Below, piece by piece: positions 45,917 to 55,169 of a stretch of DNA of 64,000 nucleotides. This DNA comes from Zygaena filipendulae. Its lineage: Eukaryota > Arthropoda > Insecta > Lepidoptera > Zygaenidae. Below the pieces are notes generated by a model. The model worked only from the letters and a program-made list of their open reading frames with translations. It was not told the DNA's origin and searched no databases. The DNA lies in assembly GCA_907165275.2 (NCBI GenBank), contig OU015649.1, positions 13,608,001-13,672,000 on the forward strand. Reading direction: 5' to 3'. The position numbers and the translations under genes were made by a program. How positions within the stretch are numbered: position 1 is the stretch's first letter; each line of letters starts with the position of its first letter.

Positions 45917-46910
45917 ACCGACTTCAAAAAAGGAGGTTCTCTGTTTGACTTGTATGACTGTATTTATGTTTTTCCATGATAATCTTGCTTTTGACTGAAC
46001 CGATTTTGATGCGGTTTTCGGAAAAGTATTTATTACACTTAAGAGCAGGTTTTGTACAAGGTTATGAGTTTGAACCGTATGTATGTATGTTTGTCCGCGA
46101 TTATCATGCATCTGCCTGAACTGATTTTGATGCAGTTTTCAGAAAAGTACAGTTTGTATGACTGTATTTATGTTTTTCCATGATAATCTTGCTTTTGACT
46201 GAACCGATTTTGATGCGGTTTTCGGAAAAGTATTTATTACACTTAAGAGCAGGTTTTGTACAAGGTTATGAGTTTGAACCTTATGTATGTATGTTTGTCC
46301 GCGATTATCATGCATCTGCCTGAACTGATTTTGATGCAGTTTTCAGAAAAGTACAGTTTGTATGACTGTATTTATGTTTTTCCATGATAATCTTACTTTT
46401 GACTGAACCGATTTTGATGCGGTTTTCGGAAAAGTATTTATTACACTTAAGAGCAGGTTTTGTACAAGGTTATGAGTTTGAACCGTATGTATGTATGTTT
46501 GTCCGCGATTATCATGCATCTGCCTGAACTGATTTTGATGCAGTTTTCAGAAAAGTACAGTTTGTATGACTGTATTTATGTTTTTCCATGATAATCTTGC
46601 TTTTGACTGAACCGATTTTGATGCGGTTTTCGGAAAAGTATTTATTACACTTAAGAGCAGGTTTTGTACAAGGTTATGAGTTTGAACCGTATGTATGTAT
46701 GTTTGTCCGCGATTATCATGCATCTGCCTGAACTGATTTTGATGCAGTTTTCAGAAAAGTACAGTTTTTAGGAGGTTCTCTGTTTGACTTGTATGACTGT
46801 ATTTATGTTTTTCCATGATAATCTTGCTTTTGACTGAACCGATTTTGATGCGGTTTTCGGAAAAGTATTTATTACACTTAAGAGCAGGTTTTGTACAAGG
46901 TTATGAATAT
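45917..46910. repeat. Tandem array of a 204-bp unit, four full copies plus one partial
   Basis: TATGACTGTATTTATG recurs at 45953, 46157, 46361 and 46565 (exactly 204 bp apart) and at 46792 (227 bp). The last step contains a 23-bp insertion that repeats the array's leading motif GGAGGTTCTCTGTTTGACT. Units differ by only one or two bases. Each is itself built of two related halves (CCGATTTTGATGCGGTTTTC and CTGATTTTGATGCAGTTTTC). The array is preceded by ACCGACTTCAAAAAAGGAGG, a motif also found at about 8486 in reverse, so it probably grew inside a dispersed element. Confidence 0.92.
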
Positions 46911-47179
46911 ATGTATGAATATGTTATAAAATTTTAGACAGATAATCTCACAATTCTACAGTTTGTAACGTTGTAAAATCAGGTTCGTTTGCATTTTTGG
47001 AACTACTGGCAACCATGGCTTCCGTTGGTATTTGCATTCTGTAACAAAATAGGCTATTAGGTACTTCTCTTTTGTTCATACTACTAAAATAATGTGACCG
47101 TGGCAACTTACTGGGATGATTACCCTAATATTTAGAGATGGTAGGTGTATGGAGTTACATATTCAACAAACAAGATGAT

Positions 47180-47290
47180 TACATTTCACTTTAGACATAC
47201 TATATACCTACCTAGTAGGTTTTTAGGTTCCTAGTTACTAGGTAGGTCCTACTTACCTAGCACCTAGGTAAGTAGGTACCTAAGAACCTG
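47180..47290. repeat. CCTA/TAGG-rich palindromic cluster
   Basis: The core CCTACTTACCTAG-CAC-CTAGGTAAGTAGG (47248-47276) is a perfect 13-bp hairpin with a 3-base loop. The flanks carry further partial copies of ACCTACCTAGTAGG. Confidence 0.75.
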
Positions 47291-49290
47291 TGGTTACTCT
47301 ATTTCTGAAAACATTTGTGTATTTATTTACTTAGCTAGATGATACTCACGGGCACAGGTCCACTTCAGGTACATTTCCTTTATTACAGTCAGTTTCGAGC
47401 AATATTTGTCTATTTTTTAAAATGAACAATGTATTGTAGTTAGTTGGGAACAATACGATTACGTAACAGTCCTACCTACTTTACTTATTTGCTCATCACA
47501 CTACTATAAATAGGTACATTACCTATTTCATTTTTTTAATCATATTTCATGTCAACAAACCATAATCAGACACAAAGTAGGTAGGTGCAAACAAACATTT
47601 TATAACTTATATTATATATATATACGTAGATAGGTACTTACTTTAATATTTTATTCATGTTTTTAGCGGTTTCTATTCTCCAATTCCGTCTTTTTTTTTT
47701 CTTGTTCCGATTATTTCCCATTTCACTGCACTTTTAATTTCTAGGTTATAAGTCGGTGTAAGAGACGACAAGCGACGCGGGTTCCCCTTTCGAATGCCGG
47801 AGCGCGACTGAATTCAAGCGGTGAACGCGGTGAACTCGCAATATATCAGAATTTAATTTCTAACAAAAAACAAAAAAACATAATTTTCAATTGAGATCAC
47901 ATAGTACACGTATTGTATTATGTTGAGTTTCTATACAAAGTTTAATTAGTGTGGATAAATGATTCATTGACTTCTGCGGTTTATTTGTATAAATCAGAGG
48001 GAAGTTTGTGATTTTTTTCTATCGAGAAAATTTTTAGTAATCGTGTTTTAACATCACATAGGACTTAGTGTATATCCTTAACTTTACTATATATTTTTTT
48101 CAATATTATTGATTGAATACTTTTATTGATATACAGGTTCAAAAGTGAGAGGTGGGGCAGTTCTAGCCTCCTATAGGCCCTTAAAGATCGGACGTCGCAT
48201 CGGCCGGTCGAATTTTGTAGTCCGAGAGCTAGCCTCATAAAAATGTCATTGTTATCATTTCAAACATCACTCATTTTAATTCGAGAGTGTACCGATCGAG
48301 TGAGTGTACATGTAGGTACGTGGTCGTGGCTCATCAATTTATATAAATGGCTCATTACAAGTTAAACACAATATGTTACGTAAGTTTTTCTGAGTCCGGT
48401 TCAATGCACCGCGTTGCTCAATATCCAGTGCAGAGATTAATAAATATAATGTTGTTTAAAAAATGCATACCTACACGATGCACATAACTCGATGCACCAC
48501 GAGAGAGCAATTATTTCTATCGAGTTCCGTTGCATAACCAAACATGAAATAGGTATGTAAACACGAGATTTAGCCAAACGTTTAGAAAATAAAATATTAT
48601 ATGAGATAAGAAGGTTGTAAAAAGTAATGTGCAAAGTCAGTTGTCAAATCATGCCATTTTTACTCGTACTTAAAGTTACATTTTTATATTATTCGTACTT
48701 ATTATTATTTATTGTCACTACTATTGCTACTGAACACTTTATCTGGTGTACATATATACTAGAATAAAATTTATTATCATGATACATTGTTTTCCAACTT
48801 TATCGAAGCAATTAAATTATGGTAGATTATAGTGCGAATAGTAAAACATTTGGTGACCGATAGAGCGCGGCTAGTTTCCTAAAAAAAATATTTACTACGC
48901 TTAATACCTAATATTTATTGAACAATAGAAATTTATTTACTGCTCAAATTTTTTATATTGTTGTATCATTAAAAAAATATATACAATTTGTATATTCTTT
49001 CTTCTTTCTGTCTGTCTTAATTATTCATTATTATAATTATTGTGCAATCTATATTTTTATGTCCAAAGAAAGTGTCGTCGTAAAAATAAAACTCACTGAG
49101 TGGATTTTAATTTGTAGATTGAACGCCCTAAGGTGCAAGAAACAGTTGAGGGCAGACAAGAACGAGACAGAGCCTCCCAATTCCGTAAAAAGATAGCCTT
49201 ACGGCATTCGGTGTAAATATAAAACCTATGTGAATATAAAATTCTGCATTTGACATGTTGACGACTTAAGCGCAAGTTTTGCTCATTTCA
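47291..49290. other. No gene recognised
   Basis: AT-rich, with a CpG-rich patch at 47760-47845 and another at about 48170-48240. Neither carries a supported ORF. Confidence 0.35.
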
Positions 49291-49602
49291 TCTATACTAA
49301 TATTATAAAGAGAAATTTTTTGTGAATTGTGAGTTTGTGACGTTGTAGGGGGTAATCTCTGAATCGACAGAACCGATTTTGCAAATTCTTTTACTTATCC
49401 TGCTACAGTGATCCTGAGTGGTACTTTTTATCCCGGAAATCCCGCGAGAACTCCGGAGTTTGTGAGATCTACTGAACTGATTTTGGAAATTCTTTCACTG
49501 ATAGGAAGCTAAAGTGATCCTGAGTGACATAGGGTAGTTTCCCGGAATACTCGCGGGAATTCCGAAATTACCACGGGTGAAACCGCGGGGGTCAGCTAGT
49601 TT
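49291..49602. repeat. Family R repeat, forward, near full length
   Basis: It starts TCTATACTAATATTATAAAG and has two half-units: CCTGAGTGGTACTTTTTATC with a CGCGAGAACTCCG box, and CCTGAGTGACATAGGGTAG with a CGCGGGAATTCCG box. It ends CCGCGGGGGTCAGCTAGTT. Confidence 0.8.
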
Positions 49603-49786
49603 AACTTTAAGACCTATACGCCAATACTTGCTCGGTTCCGTTCGTAGATAAAAATGATCGAGTTAAAATTGATAAGCGTGTAAAGCCACGTGCTCGCTAA
49701 GCTAATTTAAAGACAAAATTAAAACCTGTATTCAATACTGATTAGCAGGTAGGTGTATTTGTACGTAATATAGAAATTATTGTATT

Positions 49787-49925
49787 GAAGAAGAAGAAGA
49801 AGAAGAAGAAGAAGAAAATACATTTATTTCAGCACAACACACAAGAAAAAGAAACAAACATAAGCAATGTCTAATCTAAATTTGTACACAATAATAAATA
49901 ATTGGTGAAAAGTACGTAATATAGA
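49787..49925 (-). mobile_element. LINE 3' end with (TTC)n tail, minus strand
   Basis: A GAA run (about 49788-49815) leads into AAATACATTTATTTCAGCAC, the mirror of a LINE 3' UTR ending with (TTC)n. No coding part is visible. Confidence 0.55.
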
Positions 49926-50528
49926 AATTATTATATTAGTGAAAACTTTTTAAAAGTAAATACCTACGGACACACTTAACTATAAATTACCGACGTAAGT
50001 GAATATTTAATGGCATTCTCGTGTAATAGGTACGCGTAGTTATCTACACTATCATGAAGATATAAAACGACCTTTGATTGAGGTAATTTAAGTGAGTGCT
50101 ACGTAAGTATTGATAAATAACAATGATCGATTTGCACAAACACTTATTACTAGATATATTATCGGAAATTATTAGGAGAAACAAAAAAACCAGAGAAAGT
50201 GATTTTTTTTAAATTGGACACAATTATATTCCAAGAAAAATTATAAAAATAAGCTAGATAGGAAGAATTCAAACTGCAATGTATAAAACTGCAAAGTGGT
50301 AGAGCATCACCATAGATTTTAGTCGAAAACTTCCTTTTTTTTCAAGCATTATTTTATTAGTAAATTTACAGGTAAGGAGAGGTAAAATTTTCAACAAATC
50401 ATAAGAAAACCTTTAAATATTACTATTTTTTTTTTAATACATCGTATTTTTTAAAATCTTTTATTGCACAAATAAAATTCCAAATGACCAACTTAAAACC
50501 TTGCCAGTTAACTATAAGGTTGATAATA
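49926..50528. other. No gene recognised
   Basis: AT-rich; nothing supportable. Confidence 0.35.
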
Positions 50529-50749
50529 GTAGATTATACACCAAGGGGATAAAGCACTGTTTTATGTCACGGGCGCTACATTGAATCCTGAACATAACGA
50601 AGGACTCCAAATTTAACTCCCGAGCGCAGCGAGGGTGTTATAAGTTAATTCCCGACCAAAGGGAGGGAATTAAGATTGAGTCCTGAGTGCAGTGAGGGAT
50701 TCAAGCGCCCAAGAAAAAAACAGTTTTATCCCTGTGGTGTATACTCTAC
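50529..50749. repeat. Inverted-repeat element with four palindromic sub-units
   Basis: Termini GTAGATTATACACCAAGGGG and the mirror of GTAGAGTATACACCACAGGG bracket 221 bp; arms stay alignable for about 60 bp. Inside, CCCGAGCGCAGCGAGGG (50619-50635) recurs in degenerate form at 50586-50604, 50651-50667 and 50681-50699, a spacing near 32 bp. It abuts the repeat at 50749-51126, so the two may be one ~600-bp element. Confidence 0.75.
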
Positions 50750-51126
50750 TTTTCTCACATAATGCGAGACAATAAAAAACCAGGCTTAGTAGATCCTATA
50801 TAGCCACTTCTTTCAGCTGGCGTGGCCTACTCGATTTGACAAACAAATGAAGTTCGTCTCACTGCGAATCTAGTGGGCCACGGCTTCGGTCTTCGAAAAT
50901 CGAGTTGGCCGCGCCCGCTGAGAACACATTCTGTTTAGCGAAATGAGACGTTATGGACATAGCAATAAGAATTATGAAAGTGAAAATCACATTATTGACC
51001 AGCGGGTTATAATGAAATTCAATAGAACATTATAACCCGGCTAAAGCCAAGAGATATAATGTCTTGCTTTCGGTAAGGTTTACATGACATATAATTCGGC
51101 ATTGTCGAGCATGTGGTGTGAAAAGT
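50749..51126 (+). repeat. Hairpin-rich dispersed repeat, copy 2
   Basis: Identical by eye to 1-378, including both internal hairpins. It diverges from copy 1 immediately after GTGAAAAGT. Identity at this length implies a recent copy event or gene conversion. Confidence 0.88.
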
Positions 51127-51714
51127 TTATTTAACACTTGAGGCAGGTATGTCTCGAATATTTTTTTACTTTTTGGTAAAAAAACTTATAAATTTCTTAT
51201 TCCTCTAGGCAATTTCCAAAACAAAGTTAAATACCTATAGTTTTCTTGGCACTAAATTTATTTTTAGATTGGTTGATGACCACTTAACTTGCGTAAATCA
51301 TAACCTTTTATAGAATTCCAACAAGTGGGTGGAAAACAGGGTGTGACTACGTCACAGATCGTGTGACGTCACAGGGGCTGTAACGATCGATGTAGCGACC
51401 TTCATCCGGATCCAGCAGCCACTCCTTGATATAGGTAGGCATGAAATTGTCTTTACGATGTGCAAATCAGTTGTACTACATATTTGTTCCGAGAATATCT
51501 TGTTTTAAGAAAACAAATTCAAACATATCCGATCCAAACAGATAAATTTTCGTATCAACATCCTTGCAAAGCTCTACAGTAGCTTTTTAAATATTGACAA
51601 TTATTTACTTTAAAAATACCGCATTTCGATGTAGTTACATTCTAGAAAATAAATAATTTTTGGTATCATAGATATAATAGATGTCAAAAGTGTTAAAACA
51701 TTATCAGTACCAGC
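51127..51714. other. No gene recognised; isolated CRE-like site
   Basis: Two neighbouring palindromic sites, ACTACGTCACAG (about 51346) and GTGTGACGTCACAG (51361-51374), lie outside any family E element. Confidence 0.4.
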
Positions 51715-51865
51715 GCTGCCTCACACTGTTAAGTGTGTGAGATAGCATTATGCTGAGCCGGGACCATTTTGTCAACATTTTTGTATTGTTTTTTATTGCA
51801 GTTGTATATTATGTGTTGGTTGACAAATAAATTTATTTTCTTTCTTTCTTCTTTCTTCTTTCAGT
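51715..51865 (+). mobile_element. Retroposon 3' end with (TTTC)n tail
   Basis: GTTAAGTGTGTGAGATAGCA, GCCGGGACCATTTTGTCAAC and GGTTGACAAATAAATTTATT lead into a TTTC/TTC run (about 51838-51862). This is the layout of a SINE or LINE 3' end. No ORF. Confidence 0.55.
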
Positions 51866-51947
51866 AGGTAGGTACTCAGATAAGTGATTAGAATTTTGAT
51901 AATATTTACGAAACATATCTAATATCTAATAAAATTATAGTCACACC

Positions 51948-52738
51948 AGCTGTTCCCCGCGACTTCCCCCGTGTGAATTTCTAAATTCCCTCGGGAACTC
52001 TTCGATTGAATGAATTCGTACGTTGTAGATTCTAGATATAGAACATACGAATTCATCCAAACCGTACAGATGTGTACGCCTGATTGAGGCAACTTCACAA
52101 ATACTTTGAGGTTATTACATTATTGTTTAGCATAATGTATTGTCGCCAGTCGCCACTGAAAACCAGCATCGTGGAATTAGATCCACGAAATATTATACTG
52201 AGTGATTTTTAGATATTTCTATAAATTAAAATCATAAGTACTATGTACATTTGATTGATTTTTGTACAAAAAATATATTACTACTAGCTGTCCCCCGCGA
52301 TTTCATCCGCGGTAATTTCGGAGTTCCCGCGGAGGTTGCGGGAAAAAGTACTCTATGTCCTTCAGTTCCCGAGGGAATTCCGGGATAAAAACTATCCTAT
52401 CTTTTAAGTTGGACCATTTTGTGAATGGTTACAAAATTTTATCAAAATCCGTTCAGTAGTTTCGGAGTCCATCGCGGACAAACAACGTGACACGTGATTT
52501 ATATATATTAGACTAGCTGTCCCCGATTTCATCCGCGGTAATTTCGGAGATCCCGCGGGAATTCCGGGAAAAAGTACCCCTGAGTTCTGGAGTTCCCGCG
52601 GGAATTCCGGGATAAAAACTATCCTATCTTTTAAGTTGGACCATTTTATGAATGGTTATAAAATTTTATCAAAATCCGTTCAGTAGTTTCGGAGTCCATC
52701 GCGGACAAACAACGTGACACGTGATTTATATATATTAG
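51948..52738. repeat. Family R: one fragment and a tandem pair, reverse
   Basis: A fragment at 51948-52010 is followed by two nearly identical copies, 52285-52511 and 52513-52738. Both read CTAGCTGTCCCC, ATTTCATCCGCGGTAATTTC, TTTTAAGTTGGACCATTTT and GACACGTGATTTATATATAT. They lie head to tail with one copy per ~227 bp, so this is a tandem duplication of a single insertion, not two independent ones. Confidence 0.8.
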
Positions 52739-53143
52739 AGTAATAGTGCCGACTCCGTATACCTACCATGGTATAGCATCGAAACATTCGATGTCTGTGA
52801 TGTGATGTGATGTGTCGATGGATGTGAAATTTATTCATAAAATGAAATGGTAAGGACAGTGAAAATATTTGCTTGCTCCCATTGACACTTGCTCCCCAAC
52901 TATTATAAGTTTCTAGTCGTAATAAAAAGTCTAGCTACTATGAATTCCCACCGCTCATTCCCGGAAAGGCACTACAGGTAGACGGGGGCAAAAAAAGCTA
53001 TAAAATATCGAACGTTCACTCTACTTCTATGCTAAGGGAGCAAGGAACGAAATACACTTGGCCTCTTTACACCCATTGTCACCGACTGGTTGGTTGAAGC
53101 TTTTTTGTGATCGGACACGTTCGACGAGCAAATCCAATTTAAC
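52739..53143. other. No gene recognised; left flank of the LTR element
   Basis: It contains a (TGTGA)n-like patch near 52797. A frame on the minus strand that enters the LTR is interrupted at the insertion site and has no recognisable motif. Confidence 0.35.
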
Positions 53144-53147
53144 GAAG

Positions 53148-53820
53148 TGTTGTGTGCCGACGTGCCGGTAGTCAGAGAGGAGTGAAGACACAATTGATAC
53201 AACAGACACAGGATTTTATATAGAGTTTATATTATGAACCAGATACTAGGTTATAATAACTACAATATAAAATATAGAATAACTTACGCGAGATCAACTT
53301 TATACGCGGGAGGTGTCACTATGACTCGTGTTGCGTGGCTGAAGGTGGGTAACTAACTGACTACTCCAAACTTCCCTCGCACTAAGCACGACTCTCAAAA
53401 TAATGAACTACACATTTACAAAAAGGTCTTATAACAAAGGTACTGGAACGTTACATAAAAACAATAGAAACAAAACATCTTTCACTCCAAGGAGCGGTAC
53501 AGCAAAGGGTGCTGCGTGCAGATGTTACTAACGATAGGTAATTAACTAGCTATTGCTGTTTGTGCTACACAATGAACCTTAATAAACCTTTGTCTCATCT
53601 AGGTCCTAAAACTGATAAAACCTTTTCTAAAAAAAATACAAGATTCATACTGTAAAACCAATAACACAAAGTGAATGAAAACAATGAGAAGAAACTTAGA
53701 TAATAGCTTAATGTTACCGAACGTGGGAACAATGACGCTTTACAGAATTGAAAAAGAAATATTTAAAGAAATGTTTACTAATAAAATTTAACATGGCAAC
53801 AGACCCCACAGTACATTACA
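53148..53820 (-). repeat. 3' LTR
   Basis: On the minus strand it starts TGTAATGTACTGTGGGGTCT next to the polypurine tract and ends ACACAACA. It matches the 5' LTR base for base over 673 bp as far as I can read. Confidence 0.97.
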
Positions 53821-53821
53821 A

Positions 53822-53833
53822 TCCTCCCCTTTT
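53822..53833 (-). other. Polypurine tract
   Basis: The minus strand reads AAAAGGGGAGGA, then one T, then the 3' LTR (TGTAATG). This is the plus-strand DNA primer site. Confidence 0.9.
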
Positions 53834-54058
53834 AGAGTGAAAACGAAAGTTTTCATCAATATCATTATTGTTACTTATACATTTAAAACATAATTATGCT
53901 TAATCATATCATACTAATCATCTTACTTTTCTAATAGTTACAATATCATAAAATCATTACATAAGACATCAAATTACAAAATACAAAACTGATAAAAACA
54001 TTAAAACATTAATGTTGTATAAACTAACTAAACGCTTATTTGATTCCATTGTTAATAA
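53834..54058 (-). other. Short AT-rich 3' untranslated segment of the LTR element
   Basis: This sits between the env stop and the polypurine tract. No ORF or hairpin of note. Confidence 0.6.
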
Positions 54059-55084
54059 TTATGACACCTTCAATTGAGCTATTCTACTACTGCGTCTCAA
54101 TGGTGTTGCTGTAGTAACAGTATCATTTAAACTTGAACTAGGGATATCACTCATTTCAATATCTACTCTTTCTGGACTATTGACTTTCAAAGTTACACAA
54201 TTGGTTATCCTAGCACAACAAGTTTTACTATCTTCCAAGGCTAGCGTTCGTCCTCGTGACGTACAGAAAAATTTTCGTTTTAACAAATATTTACCAAGTC
54301 TATACAAAATGTAAAAACTTATTACCTTAATTACAGACATAAATATGTAAATAAAATAGTAATTACCAACGACCTTGTTAAATAGATTATTGTTTTGCAT
54401 CTCATCAATAATACTGTTAATTTTATCTATCTTATGGCTTGCCACATTTAAATCTTCTAAATCTAGATGCACTCCATTCAATGGGATGAAATTTATTTTA
54501 TGTTCAAATGTTTTATTTTTTAATTTCTTACAACATTCGTCGTTTGTTATATCAAAGTCTGGTAGTAATGATAAATGGTTAGAAGTTATATCACTATTTG
54601 AAGATTGTAAAATTACATTAGGTGTATAAAATTTACAATTTTTATCTAATTTTAATAAACCTGTATTCGAGATTTCGATATCATGTGGTTCTTCATTTTT
54701 ACAATTAATTGTAGCTAAGATTCTTCTTGGAGTTACAAATAACCATTGATTTTTATTATACATATTAAACCATAATTCGTTTTGTATTGAAGTGATTCTA
54801 GTGTCACATGTTGAAGGTATTTGATAATTATTTCCTAATAAAAGATCAGTTTCACAGCTCGTCTTTGCATGTACAGAGTATAAAGGTTGACTTATCTTAC
54901 AAATAAACTTATTATTAATTAACCTTTTGCATTCATTTATATTATCTAGCGAGGCATAATGAATCTTATTACTTGACAGTAATAAATATTTCTCCGTAGG
55001 TAAAATAAAAAGAAATGTATTATTTTTATTTAATATCGGAACAGGTACTAAGTTATATAAATCATACGTTTGCTGAGTTATCAA
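54059..55084 (-). CDS. env: Env-like ORF, C-terminal half only (defective)
   Basis: In intact elements this protein is the envelope glycoprotein, related to baculovirus F-type fusion proteins. Here the frame is open from 55123, and the first plausible codon shown is a TTG. The 341 residues hold the Cys-rich second half of the ectodomain (for example CKISQPLYS near 62, TPRRILATINCKN near 118), a transmembrane segment at about 242-262, a basic and Cys-rich cytoplasmic stretch (268-296), and a Ser/Thr-rich tail. The N-terminal half, including any furin-type cleavage site and fusion peptide, is absent. Upstream is only a signal peptide in another frame. This points to an internal deletion plus frame loss. 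Assignment rests on position, Cys pattern and membrane anchor. Confidence 0.75.
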   Translation of the reverse strand: MITQQTYDLYNLVPVPILNKNNTFLFILPTEKYLLLSSNKIHYASLDNINECKRLINNKFICKISQPLYSVHAKTSCETDLLLGNNYQIPSTCDTRITSIQNELWFNMYNKNQWLFVTPRRILATINCKNEEPHDIEISNTGLLKLDKNCKFYTPNVILQSSNSDITSNHLSLLPDFDITNDECCKKLKNKTFEHKINFIPLNGVHLDLEDLNVASHKIDKINSIIDEMQNNNLFNKVVGNYYFIYIFMSVIKVISFYILYRLGKYLLKRKFFCTSRGRTLALEDSKTCCARITNCVTLKVNSPERVDIEMSDIPSSSLNDTVTTATPLRRSSRIAQLKVS

Positions 55085-55091
55085 AGGTGTT

Positions 55092-55169
55092 TTAATTACG
55101 AATACTATATAAGCTGGCTGCGACTACTTGAAGAAGCGCAACTGCTAACAGCAAGATTTTGAAGTTCAT
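55092..55169 (-). pseudogene. env: Env signal peptide, cut off by a stop codon
   Basis: ATG at 55169 opens 25 codons with a classic secretory signal: a Lys near the N-terminus, the hydrophobic core ILLLAVALLQVV, and an AAS cleavage site, ending in TAA (55094-55092). Its ATG overlaps the pol stop. The downstream env frame is in another register and open only from 55123, so the signal peptide and the rest of env are no longer joined. Confidence 0.75.

Noticed and set aside
46000..46900. CRISPR-like array
   Set aside because: The 204-bp units are continuous tandem copies without unique spacers of repeat-spacer size.
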